Source: Actinoplanes regularis (GTDB lineage Bacteria > Actinomycetota > Actinomycetes > Mycobacteriales > Micromonosporaceae). Taken from it: DNA of 64,000 nucleotides. The notes below the pieces were generated by a model. It saw nothing but the letters and a program-made list of their open reading frames with translations, searched no databases and had not been told where the DNA came from. Every line of letters begins with the position of its first letter. The stretch's first letter is position 1. The stretch spans positions 186,001 through 250,000 of the forward strand of contig NZ_FZNR01000002.1 of NCBI RefSeq assembly GCF_900188005.1. The letters are read 5' to 3'. Below, piece after piece: positions 26,727 to 38,000 of this stretch. The translations under genes were made by a program, and so were the position numbers.

Positions 26727-26744
26727 TTCCGAAACTTTCGGAGC
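26727..26744. promoter_or_regulatory. Operator of the GH115-SGNH operon, distal copy
   Basis: TTCCGAAACTTTCGGAGC is the exact reverse complement of the proximal copy, with the centres 99 bp apart. The two flank the promoter, which would allow repression by DNA looping. Confidence 0.75.
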
Positions 26745-26751
26745 TCCACGA

Positions 26752-28710
26752 TCAGGCGACGGTGCAGGCGGTGCCGTTCACGGTGAAGGCGGCCGGGACC
26801 GGGTTGCTACCGGTCCACGAGGCGAGGAAGCCGACCGAGGCCGAACCGCCGGCGGCGATCGTCGCGTTCCACGAGGCGTTGGTGACCGTGACCGTCGCGC
26901 CGGACTGGGCCACCGAGCCGTTCCAGAGCTGGGAGATCGCCTGACCGCCGGTGAACTGCCAGCTCAGCTTCCAGCCGCTGATCGCGGACGAGCCGGTGTT
27001 GGCGATCTTCACATCACCCTGGAATCCGCCCGGCCAACTGCCCGTCACGCGGTAGGTGACCGTACAACCGGACGTCCCGGGGCTGGTGCTGGTGCTCGGG
27101 GAGACCGACACCGAGGCGGAGGGCGAGACCGAGACGGAGGGCGAGGCGCTCGCGCCGATCTTCGAGGGATCGACCACTCCCCAGTACGCCGACTTCGCCT
27201 GCAACCGGGTGTCGAAGAGCAGCGGCGCGTCCTTGCGGGCCACCGGGTAGGTGTCCAGCCAGGTGTTGTCGTCGGCGAGACCCCAAAGCGTCACCGAGGT
27301 GAGATCGGCCTTGTACTTGCGGAACAGCGCGAACATGTCCCGGTACATGTACGCCTGGGACAGCAGCCGATCGGCCGGCGGCGTCGGGAACGACTCGCCG
27401 CTGCTGGTGTAGATGCTCACGTCCATCTCGGTGACCTGCTGCTCGACACCGACGCCCTCGAACTTCTTCAGCATCGCCTCGGTGTCCGAGATCGACGGCC
27501 AGCTCACGTTGACGTGCATCTGGTGGCCGACGCAGTCGATCGGCACACCCTCGCCCTTGAGCTTGACGACCAGGTTGTAGAGCGCGTCCCGCTTGGCGGC
27601 CACGTTCGTGTTGTAGTCGTTGATGCAGAGCTTGGCGCTGGGCACGACCTCGCGGGCCACCTTGAACGCGGTGCGCAGGTAGTCCAGCCCGGTGATGTTG
27701 TACCAGTTGCTGCGCCGCAGGCCGTCCGACTGCGACTCGTCGATCACCTCGTTGACCACGTCCCAGGTGCCGATGGTGTCGCCGTAGTGCGCCGCCACGT
27801 TCCGGATGTGGTTCTCCAGGCGCGCGAGCAGCAGCGCCTTGTTCTCCGCGGTCGCGGTCATCGCCGCGCCGGAGGCGTCCTGGAAGACCCAGGCCGGCGT
27901 CTGGTTGTGCCAGACCAGGGTGTGCCCGCGCACCTTCATGTCGTGCGCCTTGGCGAACGCGATCAGCGGATCCGCCTGGGTGTAGGTGAAGGTGTTCTCG
28001 GTCGGCTCGGTCGCGTCCCACTTCAGCGCGTTGCCCGGGGTGACCGAGTTGAAGTGCCGGGCGAGCAGTTCGCCGTGTTCGGTGGTGATCTCGGCGCCGG
28101 TGATCGCCGCGCCGACCGGGAACTCGGTGACCACGCTCTTGACCGCGGGGATGTCGGTCTGGATCGGCAGCGCCGGCACGTAACTCGCGGTCACGTCGTC
28201 GATGTAGAGCGAGCCGGTGCTGGACGCGGTCTCGACGTACAGGTTGAGGAAGTCGACGTCGGCGGCGAGCGTGTAGTGGCCGGTCAGGTTGACCCAGCCG
28301 GACGAGGTGACAGCGGTGTTGCCGACCACGGTCTCGTAGGTCGCGGTCCCGCTCGTCCGGCGCTCGACGCTGAGCCGGGCGCTGTCCGAGCCCTCGGCCA
28401 TCCGCACCCAGGCGGAGATCGTGTACGAGGTGCCCTTGGCGAACGTGCTCAACACACTGAGCGCCGGGCCCTGCCAGGTGGCGGTGCGGCCGGTGACGGC
28501 GAGGCTATGGGTGCCGCCGTGCGCGACGGTGGTGCTGCTGGCCAGGGTCTCGGCCGAGCGGCCGGTCCAGCCCTGCACCGTGCCGTCCTCGAAATCGCTC
28601 GTCACGACGGTGATGGGGGTGGGGTCGTCAGCGGCGTGGGCGGCCATGACGGCGGTGAGCGGGGCCGCGACCACAAGCGTGGCGAGGGCCAGCCGCGCGA
28701 TTGCGCGCAT
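26752..28710 (-). CDS. Secreted GH10 endo-xylanase with N-terminal CBM and C-terminal CBM2
   Basis: The product has 652 aa. A signal peptide ends at AAHA (about 26). Residues 35-175 form a CBM4/CBM22-type jelly roll (VTSDFEDGTVQGWTGR, YTISAWVRM, LYIDDVTASY). The GH10 barrel (about 190-510) has WDATEPTENTF, VRGHTLVWHNQTP, the acid/base Glu in TWDVVNEVIDES and the nucleophile Glu in QQVTEMDVSIY. A Ser/Val/Pro linker leads to a CBM2 (about 550-652) with the bracketing cysteines of CTVTYRV and GTACTVA and exposed Trp. It cuts xylan endo-wise. GAAGGGA precedes the ATG. It has a perfect CebR/CelR-type operator in its promoter region. Confidence 0.95.
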   Translation of the reverse strand: MRAIARLALATLVVAAPLTAVMAAHAADDPTPITVVTSDFEDGTVQGWTGRSAETLASSTTVAHGGTHSLAVTGRTATWQGPALSVLSTFAKGTSYTISAWVRMAEGSDSARLSVERRTSGTATYETVVGNTAVTSSGWVNLTGHYTLAADVDFLNLYVETASSTGSLYIDDVTASYVPALPIQTDIPAVKSVVTEFPVGAAITGAEITTEHGELLARHFNSVTPGNALKWDATEPTENTFTYTQADPLIAFAKAHDMKVRGHTLVWHNQTPAWVFQDASGAAMTATAENKALLLARLENHIRNVAAHYGDTIGTWDVVNEVIDESQSDGLRRSNWYNITGLDYLRTAFKVAREVVPSAKLCINDYNTNVAAKRDALYNLVVKLKGEGVPIDCVGHQMHVNVSWPSISDTEAMLKKFEGVGVEQQVTEMDVSIYTSSGESFPTPPADRLLSQAYMYRDMFALFRKYKADLTSVTLWGLADDNTWLDTYPVARKDAPLLFDTRLQAKSAYWGVVDPSKIGASASPSVSVSPSASVSVSPSTSTSPGTSGCTVTYRVTGSWPGGFQGDVKIANTGSSAISGWKLSWQFTGGQAISQLWNGSVAQSGATVTVTNASWNATIAAGGSASVGFLASWTGSNPVPAAFTVNGTACTVA

Positions 28711-28746
28711 CTGCGTTCCCTTCTAGGGATGGATCGACATCGTTAC

Positions 28747-28762
28747 ATGGGAGCGCTCCCAT
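28747..28762. promoter_or_regulatory. CebR/CelR-type operator upstream of the GH10 gene
   Basis: ATGGGAGCGCTCCCAT is a perfect palindrome that contains TGGGAGCGCTCCCA, the known binding sequence of the cellobiose-responsive LacI-family repressors CelR (Thermobifida) and CebR (Streptomyces). It is 36 bases upstream of the GH10 start and just after a TGTAAT box on that strand. It could also affect the divergent gene at 28817. Confidence 0.9.
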
Positions 28763-28816
28763 TACAACGGTGTTAACGACTTGCCGGACCTGGATAGCGT
28801 TTCGGGAGTGGAGATC

Positions 28817-29332
28817 ATGGATCTGCTGAACATCGCCCTGGCCGCCGTGAGCCTCTGCCTGTTCGCCTCTGGAACGTCCGCCCTGGTCACCGGCAGGGCT
28901 CCGAGCTTTCGCGTCACCGAGCCCGAACAGATTCGCAAGATCGGGGTGGGGCTCCTTCTCATGGGGATGTTCTGGGCGCTTCAGGTCGTCGGTTATGCCG
29001 GCGTCCGGCTGGGACTGATCTCCTCGACCGCACGCGGCGTGTTGCTTCTCGCGGCCTTCCCCGTCGGGGCGCTCGCCGTGATGAAGTACCTGCCGCGACC
29101 CACCTGGAACAGAGCCGCCGACGACAAGCCGGACCAGGAAGTGACCCGGCGGGGATACCCGTATTGGATCTACGTCGGCGGGCTGTCTCTATTCCTGTTC
29201 GTTTCCGTGTTCGTGCTGGGCATGCTCGACGCACCCAGGGTGGTCGGCGTTCTCGTGATCGCCGCTGTGACGACAGCGATCCTCCTGCCGCTGTACGGCC
29301 CCGACGCCGTCAGGAAGTGGATCCGGCGCTGA
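28817..29332 (+). CDS. Small integral membrane protein of unknown function
   Basis: The product has 171 aa from the ATG at 28817 (GGGAG and GGAG upstream); an earlier in-frame ATG at 28781 lacks one. There are about five hydrophobic segments (near 5-22, 42-62, 68-85, 118-135, 140-158). I do not recognise a family. It is divergent from the GH10 gene and convergent with the exporter operon. Confidence 0.7.
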   Translation: MDLLNIALAAVSLCLFASGTSALVTGRAPSFRVTEPEQIRKIGVGLLLMGMFWALQVVGYAGVRLGLISSTARGVLLLAAFPVGALAVMKYLPRPTWNRAADDKPDQEVTRRGYPYWIYVGGLSLFLFVSVFVLGMLDAPRVVGVLVIAAVTTAILLPLYGPDAVRKWIRR

Positions 29333-29384
29333 CGCCACGCCGCCCCTTCCGGCCGCCCCCGAACCTGTCCACTGCGGACCCGTG

Positions 29385-29427
29385 GGCAACCTCGGCTGTC
29401 GCGGCATGAGCGTTAACACTCCGGCAA
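29385..29427. repeat. 43-bp direct repeat, left copy (orphan operator)
   Basis: Identical at 37 of 43 positions to 34933-34975, in the same orientation. It contains TGAGCGTTAACACTC but, unlike the right copy, its -35-like box is degraded (TCGGCT instead of TTGACT). It lies between convergent genes, where no promoter is needed. Confidence 0.85.
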
Positions 29428-29470
29428 ACCGGGTCTCCCCTGAACCTGCCTGTCATGCCGGGAGTCGGGG

Positions 29471-30660
29471 TCAACGGGTGAGCGCCTCGGTGGGCGCGAG
29501 ACGTGCCGCCGCCGCCGCGGGGTAGAGGCCCGCCACCGCGCCGACCGCGATGGTGGCGACGAGGCCGCCCGCGAGCGCCCAACCCGGTATGACCGCGGGC
29601 CATGACCGGTACCAGGCGTAGCCGGCGGTGGCGACGGAGCCGAACAGGACGCCGGCACCGCCCCCGAGAATGGCCAGCAGCAGCGACTCGCACAGGAACT
29701 GCAGGCGGATCTGCCCGCGAGTGGCGCCCAGCGCCCGGCGCAGACCGATCTCGGCGCGGCGTTCGAGCACGGAGATCACCATGGTGTTCGCGACGCCGAC
29801 CCCGCCGACGATCAGGGCGACCGCGCCCAGTCCCAGCAGCATCCCGTTGAGCGTGCGGTCGGCGGCCCGGGCCGCCGACAGCGCGTCCGAGGGCCGGGAA
29901 ACCTTCACCTCGTTGGGCGCCTGCGGGTTGACCGTCGCGGCGAGTACGGCGCGGACCTCCTCGACCGACGCGTCCGCGGTGCGGGTGTAGATGGTAGTCG
30001 GTGAGCCGTCGAAGTCGAGCATGCGCTGGGCCGCCGACCAGCCGACCAACGCCGCCGAGTCCAGCTCGGGCGCGAGCGGTATCGGTTCCAGGATGCCCAC
30101 CACCCCGAACCAGCGGCCGCCGAGCCAGATCCTTGGCCCGGGCGAGTCGAGGCCGAGGCGTCGCGCGGAGCCGGCGCCGAGCACCACGGTCGGCCCGTCG
30201 ACCCCCTCGGTGAGCCAGCGTCCCGCGGCCAGCCGAGCGCCGACGTGTCCGAGCAGGTCCGCCCGCGCGGCCAGCACGACGATGCTGCCGGTCTGCCCCG
30301 CCGGGATGTACTCGTTGCGGTAGACCTTTGCTTCGAGCCGGCCGGTGGCGGTGACGCTCCGCACGGGCCCGATACGTCGCACCATCGCCGGCGACTCGGG
30401 CGGCAGGTGCGCCTGCTCCCCGGTGAAGGTACTGCCGGGCGCCACCGTCAACAGGTTGGTGCCCAGGGCGCGCAGACTGCGGTCCAGCTCGGCGCGGCTG
30501 GATGCGGAGATACCGACGACGGCGAGCATCGCGGCGATGCCGATCGCGATGCCCAGCGCCGACAGGACGATACGCAGCGGCCGGGTACGCAGCCCGGCGG
30601 CGCCGACCCGGAACACGTCGCCCGGGGCGAGCCGGGCGGGCACCGGCCTCGTCAGCGCGC

Positions 30661-30664
<4 letters not shown>
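29471..30664 (-). CDS. ABC exporter permease, FtsX/MacB family
   Basis: The product has 397 aa from the GTG at 30664, in a GTGA overlap with the ATPase gene. It has one membrane segment near residues 30-52 ([21 protein letters not shown]), a large extracytoplasmic MacB-PCD-like domain (about 55-270) and three segments at the end (near 275-300, 325-350, 360-382), including [19 protein letters not shown]. With the ATPase, the HlyD-like adaptor and a lipoprotein it forms a MacAB-like export system for a peptide, lipid or antibiotic of unknown nature. Confidence 0.92.
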
Positions 30665-31313
<649 letters not shown>

Positions 31314-31317
<4 letters not shown>

Positions 31318-32345
31318 GTGGGCATCCCCACGGTCATGCCTTCGGCCAGGCCGGTACCGCTGACCTCGGCACGCCCTTCGGCGAACATGCCGACGTGCAC
31401 CGACAGGTAGCGCGACGTACCGCCCTCGACGACCTGCAGGCCGTACCCGCCATCCGCCAGCGCGAGCAGGGCGGGCACCGGCACGGTGAGCACGTTGTCG
31501 CGCTTCCGGCCGGTGTAGGTGACCTCGACCGGGGATTCGTGCGGGTCGCCGGTATCCGGATGGCCGGTCAGCGAGATGGTCACCGGCACCGTCGGGTCCT
31601 CGCCCTGCGCACCGGTCACTTTCGTACCGACGTGCCTGACCCGGCCGGACACCCGCTTCCCGCCGGGCAGCGCGACGGACACCTTCGCGCCGGGTTCGGC
31701 CCAGGCGGCGTCGGCGGCCGGAGCCTTGACGGTGACCACCGGGCCGGCGCCGGTGTAGCTGAGAAGCGCACCGGTTCCTGGGTCGCCGATCCGTGCCTTG
31801 AGCTCGGCGATCCGGATGGTGCCGGGCGCCACGATCGCCCAGGACGTGGTGACGGTTCCGGTCCGCGGCAGGCCCAGCCGCTTCTGCCAGCTTCGTACGG
31901 CCGCCGCGGTCGAGGCCGTGTACTGGTCATCGACGGTGAAGCCGCCGTGGCCGAGCGCGCTCAGGTTGCGCTCGAACTGGAGCACGTCCTGGCCCTCGGT
32001 GCCGGGAGCGAGCGGGCGGTACAGCGGCAGGACGCCGTTGAGCAGCACCACCGGGCGGTCGTCGACGCGCACCACGGTGCCACCGCGGCTGACAGTGGCG
32101 CCCTCCTTCGGTAGCCACGTCACGGTGCCTGTGGCGCCCGACCTCATCGGCACCGGTTCCCCGTAGCCGAGGTTCCCGTCGATCTTGATCTGCTCGGCCA
32201 GCGTCTGGCGCCGTACCGTGGTGATGGCCGACGGGCGGCCGGAGGCGGGCGCCGGTTCCTTTCCGCGGCTGAGGAAGACCGCGGCCGTTCCCGCACCGCC
32301 GAGCGTTGCCAGCGTGATCAGCAACACCGCCGTCCGGCGGGTCAT
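31314..32345 (-). CDS. HlyD/MacA-like adaptor with peptidoglycan-binding domain
   Basis: The product has 343 aa from the ATG at 32345, in an ATGA overlap with the lipoprotein gene. One N-terminal membrane segment ([20 protein letters not shown]) is followed by a lipoyl-like barrel ([31 protein letters not shown]), a peptidoglycan-binding fold in the hairpin position ([29 protein letters not shown], about 130-180), and further beta domains. Such adaptors in Gram-positive bacteria link the exporter to the cell wall. Confidence 0.88.
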
Positions 32346-32881
32346 CCGTCCACCCTGACGGCCGGCATGGCACCCCCGCCGAACTGCTGACACTTCGGCG
32401 CCGCCTCATCCATCTTGTCGAGAACGCCGGCCTTGTCCTTGCCGACGCTGAACTCGCCGGTCTCCGGATCGGGATCCGGGAACTCCGGCATTCCGTTCTC
32501 GCGTAGACATTTGGCGAATTCGCGGCGCTTCGCAACGTCCTCGGCCGGCATCTTCCCGGGCTCTCCGCCGTTGGGCAGGAACTCGCGGCACTTGGTCGAC
32601 GCGGCCGTCAGCTTCGCCTCGTTCGCCTTGTCCACCTGGATCCCCGGCATCATGCCGTCCGGGCCGGGATCCTCCATGTCGACGCCGTTCTCCCGCATGC
32701 ACTGCGCGAACTTGCGTCCCTGTGCGGCGTCGTCCCGCGCCGGCGGCGCGGCCGCGCCGGCCGACGGTTTCCCGCCGGCCGATGCCACCGACGGCGCCTC
32801 CTTCTTCGCCGCGCAACCGCCGAGCACTGCCGCGAGCAGCACCGGTACGACGATCAGCCGAGCCCTGTCTACGAATGTCAT
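32342..32881 (-). CDS. Lipoprotein with two cysteine-pair repeats
   Basis: The product has 179 aa. The signal ends in the lipobox LGGC with Cys23. The mature part has two related units: FAQCMRENGVDMEDPGPDG with a later KCREF, and FAKCLRENGMPEFPDPDPETG with a later KCQQF, each with two cysteines that may form a disulfide. Similar proteins often accompany MacAB-like exporters in actinobacteria. It is the first gene of the exporter operon. It may bind the exported or sensed compound; this is inference. Confidence 0.85.
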   Translation of the reverse strand: MTFVDRARLIVVPVLLAAVLGGCAAKKEAPSVASAGGKPSAGAAAPPARDDAAQGRKFAQCMRENGVDMEDPGPDGMMPGIQVDKANEAKLTAASTKCREFLPNGGEPGKMPAEDVAKRREFAKCLRENGMPEFPDPDPETGEFSVGKDKAGVLDKMDEAAPKCQQFGGGAMPAVRVDG

Positions 32882-32989
32882 CGTGGCTCCTCCCTCGAAT
32901 CGGGAACCACCACACCAGCTCGCCGGTTAAATGATCATTAGTGCCGGCGCTAACAGCTTTCTAACGGGTGCACCGGGCACCATGAGCCG
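32882..32989. promoter_or_regulatory. Divergent promoter region of exporter operon and two-component system
   Basis: This 108-bp gap separates the lipoprotein and response regulator genes. It holds an AT-rich centre (TTAAATGATCATTA at about 32926-32939, with the palindrome TGATCA) and two CTAAC words (32950, 32961) that could be OmpR-type direct repeats. The arrangement suggests that the regulator controls both directions. Confidence 0.5.
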
Positions 32990-33646
32990 ATGCGAGTACT
33001 GGTGGCGGAGGACGAGGTCGTGCTGGCGGACTCGATAGCCGAGGGCCTGCGACTGCAGTCCCTCGCCGTCGACACCGCCTACGACGGCGACGCCGCCCTC
33101 CGGCGCCTCGCCGTCAACAGCTACGACGTCCTCGTCCTGGACCGGGACCTGCCGGTGGTGCACGGCGACGACGTGTGCCGGGCCGTGGTGAACGCCGGCT
33201 GGGAGGTGCGCATGCTGATGCTGACCGCCTCCGGCGGCATCACCGACCGGGTCGCGGGCCTGGCGCTGGGCGCCGACGACTACCTGCCCAAGCCGTTCGC
33301 GTTCGCGGAGTTGGTCGCCCGGGTCCGGGCGCTGGGCCGGCGCGCACGCCCGGCCGCCCCGCCGGTACTGGAACGCGCCGGCATCCGGCTCGACACGTCC
33401 CGCCGTCAGGTGTACCGCGACGGCCATCACGTCCCGCTGTCCCGCAAGGAGTTCGCCGTTCTCGAGGAGTTGCTGCGTGCCGACGGCGCGGTGGTGAGCA
33501 CCGAGCAACTGCTGGAACGCGCCTGGGACGAGCACACCGACCCGTTCACCGGCGTGGTCCGGGTCACCGTGCTGACGCTGCGGCGCAAGCTCGGGCCGCC
33601 GCAGGTGGTGACCACCGTGACCGGAGTGGGGTACCAGATCCCGTGA
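32990..33646 (+). CDS. Response regulator, OmpR/PhoB type
   Basis: The product has 218 aa. The receiver has VAEDEV and phospho-acceptor Asp51 in VLVLDRDLP, then GADDYLPKPF. The C-terminal winged helix has LSRKEFAVLEELL and TVLTLRRKLG with the final GVGYQIP. It is coupled to the kinase gene by a GTGA overlap and divergent from the exporter operon, its probable target. Confidence 0.94.
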   Translation: MRVLVAEDEVVLADSIAEGLRLQSLAVDTAYDGDAALRRLAVNSYDVLVLDRDLPVVHGDDVCRAVVNAGWEVRMLMLTASGGITDRVAGLALGADDYLPKPFAFAELVARVRALGRRARPAAPPVLERAGIRLDTSRRQVYRDGHHVPLSRKEFAVLEELLRADGAVVSTEQLLERAWDEHTDPFTGVVRVTVLTLRRKLGPPQVVTTVTGVGYQIP

Positions 33647-34881
33647 CAACGCACCGGCTGACCATCCGGGCCCGGCTGACCGCCCTGTACGGAGGACTGT
33701 TCCTGCTGGTCGGCACCGCGCTGCTCGGCATCACCTACCTGTTGCTCGCGTCCGCGCTGAACAACCCGAGCTTCGGTCGTACCGCCTTCGTCGCGGCGAT
33801 ACCCGGAGTCGCGATCACCACCATCGACACCGGCGTAGCGGAGCCGTCGGGCGACGCCGCAGGCGCCACCCAGCCGACGAGCCCCGACCCGACCTGGACA
33901 CCCGAGCAGCAGCGGCAGGCCGAGGAGACCATGCGGCTCGCGAAGGCGCTGCAGGCGCAGTTCCGCCAGCAGACCCTCACCTCCCTGCTGCGCCAGGGCG
34001 GCCTCGCCCTGGCCGGGGTCGGCATCATCGGCGTCTGGCTCGGCTGGCTCGCTGCCGGCCGCACCCTGCGACCGTTGCAGGAGATCACCGCGACCGCCCG
34101 CCGGGTGGCCGGAAGCAACCTGCACGAGCGCATCGGCCTCAGCGGACCGCAGGACGAACTGCGGCAGCTCGCCGACACCTTCGACGACATGCTCGCCCGT
34201 CTCGACGCCGCATTCGGCTCCCAACGCCGTTTCGTGGCCAACGCCTCGCACGAACTGCGCACCCCGCTGACCATCAACCGGACCCTGATCGAGGTCGCGC
34301 TCAGCCGCCCCGACCCGCCCGCCGAGCTGCGCCGACTCGGTACGGCTCTGCTGGCGATGAATGCCCGGCACGAGAAACTGCTCGAAGGGCTGCTGGTGCT
34401 CGCCGGCTCCGAACAGGAGCTCACCACACGCGACTCCGTCGACCTCGCCGCGGTGACGGCCCGCCTCGTCGACGCGGCCCGGCCGGGCGCCGCGGCCGCC
34501 GGCGTCGACCTGCGGTTCTCCTCGGCGCCCGCCCGGACGATCGGCGATCCGATCCTGCTCGAACGCGCCGTACAGAATCTGCTGCAGAACGCGATCGCCT
34601 ACAACGTGCCGGGCGGCGACGTGACGGTGACCTGCGCCGGATCCGTGATCACCGTCGCCAACACCGGGCCGGTCGTCACCGCCGCCGAGATACCCGGTCT
34701 CTTCGAACCGTTCCGCCGCCTGTCCGACCGGACCGGCTCCACCGACGGCAGCGGGCTCGGCCTCTCGATCGTCCGGTCCGTCGTCACCGCGCACGGCGGC
34801 GAGATCACCGCCGAGCCCCGCCCGGCCGGCGGACTCTCCGTCTCCATGCGGCTCCCGCCGCCGCACGCCGACGTCGCCTGA
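33643..34881 (+). CDS. Sensor histidine kinase with HAMP domain
   Basis: The product has 412 aa from the GTG at 33643. Membrane segments near residues 12-33 and 118-138 flank an extracytoplasmic region of about 85 residues rich in Gln, Pro and Thr. After HAMP (about 139-190) comes HisKA with FVANASHELRTPLTI and an ATPase domain with LLQNAIAYN and GSGLGLSIVRSVVTAHGG. It should sense an envelope or drug signal for the exporter. Confidence 0.93.
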   Translation: MTTHRLTIRARLTALYGGLFLLVGTALLGITYLLLASALNNPSFGRTAFVAAIPGVAITTIDTGVAEPSGDAAGATQPTSPDPTWTPEQQRQAEETMRLAKALQAQFRQQTLTSLLRQGGLALAGVGIIGVWLGWLAAGRTLRPLQEITATARRVAGSNLHERIGLSGPQDELRQLADTFDDMLARLDAAFGSQRRFVANASHELRTPLTINRTLIEVALSRPDPPAELRRLGTALLAMNARHEKLLEGLLVLAGSEQELTTRDSVDLAAVTARLVDAARPGAAAAGVDLRFSSAPARTIGDPILLERAVQNLLQNAIAYNVPGGDVTVTCAGSVITVANTGPVVTAAEIPGLFEPFRRLSDRTGSTDGSGLGLSIVRSVVTAHGGEITAEPRPAGGLSVSMRLPPPHADVA

Positions 34882-34932
34882 CGACATCAGCACCTGAGCG
34901 GCGATGATCGATCTCTTCCGGCCGCGCTCATC

Positions 34933-34975
34933 GGCAATCTTGACTGTCGCGGTGTGAGCGTTAACACTCAGGCAA
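34933..34975 (+). promoter_or_regulatory. Promoter/operator of the double-GH43 gene; right copy of 43-bp direct repeat
   Basis: It contains TTGACT (34940-34945), TGTGAGCGTTAACACTC (34953-34969) and a -10-like TTAACA or TAACAC 15-16 bases after the -35. The GAGCGTTAACACTC core is a near-palindrome of LacI-family type. It lies 65 bases upstream of the GH43 start. It is repeated at 29385-29427 and resembles the promoter at 2080-2107. Confidence 0.65.
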
Positions 34976-35039
34976 CCGCTCCGACACGCGCGCGCGACTC
35001 GAGGGGAAGCCGTGCGCCGCTCCCCCACGAGGAGATGGG

Positions 35040-38000
35040 ATGCCCCGGCGCACCCGCGCAAAGTTGTTGACGCTTCTCGCTTCGAGTTCCCTGCTGGCCG
35101 GCCTGCTGGCCACCACCTCCCCCGCCGCGGCCGCCGACGCGGTCACCGACGGCCTGCTGCTCCGGTACAGGCTGGACGAGAGCTCCGGCACGGTCGCCGC
35201 CGACGCCTCCGGCCACGGCCGGGACGGCGTCGTGCAGGGCGCCACCTGGGCCGGCGACCAGGGGCTGACCTTCGACGGCAGCAGCACGTACGTCAAGGCG
35301 CCGGACAACCTGATGAGCGGTCTGGACGCGATCACCGTCGCGTTCGACGTCAAGATAGACAGCGCGCAGGTGACTCCGTACTTCCTCTACGGGTTCGGCA
35401 ACACCGATTCGGCGACCGGCTACGGCAACGGTTACCTCTTCGCGACCGGCGACAGCTTCCGCAACGCGATCTCGCTGAGCAACTGGAGCGGCGAGCAGAA
35501 CACCCGGCCGGCCACCGGCTACAACCTGACCCGGAACGCCTGGAAGCACTTCGCCTACACCCAGGCCGGGACGACCGGGACGCTCTACGAGGACGGCGTC
35601 GCGGTCGGCACGAACACCTCGGTCGGCATCCTGCCCGGCACCGTCGGCGGCGGCGTCACGAGCGCGAACTACTTCGGCCGCTCGCTCTACACCGGCGACA
35701 AGTACCTGAAGGGCGGGATGCGGGACCTCCGGGTCTACGACCGGGCGCTCTCCGCCGACGAGGTGAACACCCTGGCCACGCCGGTGAACGAGACAGCGGT
35801 CACGGCCGACGAGCGGGCCCTGGACCTCGGCGACACCACCGCACTGACCGCGGACCTGACCCTGCCGGCCACGGGTGCGAACGGCTCGAAGCTGAGCTGG
35901 GCGACCAGCGACGCCGCGGTGATCACGGCCGCCGGGCGGATCACCCGCCCCCGGGCCGGCCAGCCGGACGCGCACGCCACCCTCACCGCGTCGATCAGGC
36001 GCGGCGCCGTCGTGGCGACGAAGACCTTCGCGATCACGGTGCGGGCCGAGCTGGACGACGCGGCGACGGCCGCCGCGGCGGCCGCGGCTCTGGCGGTACG
36101 GAACCTCGACGACGTACGCGGAAATCTCGCACTGCCCAGCAGCGGAGCCGGCGGCACGACGGTGACCTGGACCAGCGCCGATCCGGCGGTCCTCACCGCG
36201 ACCGGCGAGGTGCACCGCCCGGCCCACGGCGCCGGCGCGACCACCGTGACCCTGACCGCGACCGTGACCAGGGGCAGCGGCAGCGCCACCCGGGATTTCA
36301 CCGCCAAGGTGCCCGAACTGCCCGCTCAGGAGCCCTTCAAGGGTTACCTGTTCAGCTACTTCACCGGCGAGGGCTACTCGAACGGGGAGCAGGTCTACAA
36401 CGCGCTCAGCAGCGGCAACGACCCGCTGAGCTGGCGCGAGATCAACGACGGGCAGCCGGTGCTCACCTCGACGCTGGGCACCCAGGGCCTGCGCGACCCG
36501 TTCATCATCCGCTCCCCCGAGGGCGACAAGTTCTACCAGATCGCCACCGACCTCAAGATCTACGGCAACGGCGACTGGGACGGGTCGCAGCGCCGCGGCA
36601 GCAAGTCGATCATGGTGTGGGAGTCCACCGACCTGGTCAACTGGACCGATCAGCGCCTCGTCAAGGTCTCTCCCGACACCGCCGGCAACACCTGGGCGCC
36701 GGAGGCGTTCTACGACGAGAGCCTCGGCGCGTACGTCGTCTTCTGGGCCTCGAAGCTCTACGACGAGACGGACACCGGGCACACCGGCACCACCTACAAC
36801 CGGATGATGTACGCGACGACCAGGGACTTCTACACGTTCAGCGAGCCGAGGGTGTGGAAGGACCCGGGGTACTCGGTGATCGACTCGACGATGGTCGAGC
36901 ACGACGGCGAGTACTACCGGTTCACCAAGGACGAGCGGAACAACACCTCGTCCTCGCCGTGCAGCAAGTACATCATCGAGGAGAAGTCGACCTCGATCCT
37001 CGACCTGGACTACGACTTCGTCTCGGAGTGCATCGGGTCCCCGGAGTTGAGCCGCGGCGAGGGTCCACTGATCTTCAAGAGCAACACCGAGGAGAAGTGG
37101 TACCTGTTCATCGACGAGTACGGCGGCCGCGGTTACGTCCCGTTCTCCACCACCGACCTCGACTCCGGGCAGTGGACGGCGGAGACGGGGTACACGCTGC
37201 CGTCGCGGCCCCGGCACGGCACGGTCCTGCCGGTCACCCAGGCCGAGTACGACCGGATCTCCGCGAGGTACGAGGAGCCGCCGCCCGCCCCGGGCCTCCG
37301 GCTGCGGTACAGGTTCGACGAGACCGGCGGCACGGTCGCCAAGGACTCCTCGGGCAACGGCTTCAACGGGACCCTCAACCGCGGGCCGTCGTTCACCTCC
37401 GGAGTCGACGGCGGCGCGATCAGCCTGGCCGGCGGCGGCAGCTCATCGGCCACCGCGCCCTACGTGACCATCCCGAACGGCGTGCTCAAGGGCGCGACCA
37501 GCGCGACCGTCTCGCTCTGGGCGAAGTGGAACGCGTCCACCACGGTCAACCAGTGGATCTACGCGCTCGGGCCGGACAGCAACAAATACCTGTTCACCAG
37601 CCCCTCCAACGGTTCCTCACTGCTCTACTCGGCGATCACCAGCGGCAGCTGGCCGGCGGAGTCGAAGCTGGCGAGCAGCGGGCAGCTGCCCGGCGGGAGC
37701 TGGCAGCACATCGCGGTCACCGTGGACGGCACGGCCGGCACCGCGGCGATGTACCTGAACGGGCGCAGGGTGGCCTCCGCGACCGGGGTCACCGTCAAAC
37801 CCGGGGACCTCTACGACGCTTCGAAGAGCTATTCGGGGTACGTCGGGAAGTCGCTCTACTCGGCCGACCCGTACTTCGCCGGGGCGATCGACGACTTCCG
37901 GATCTACAACACGGCGCTGACCGGGCCGGAGATCCTGAACCTGGCCGGAAAGAGCACCTCGATCGGCGGGGTGACGCTGCCGCAGCTCAAGGTCGACACG

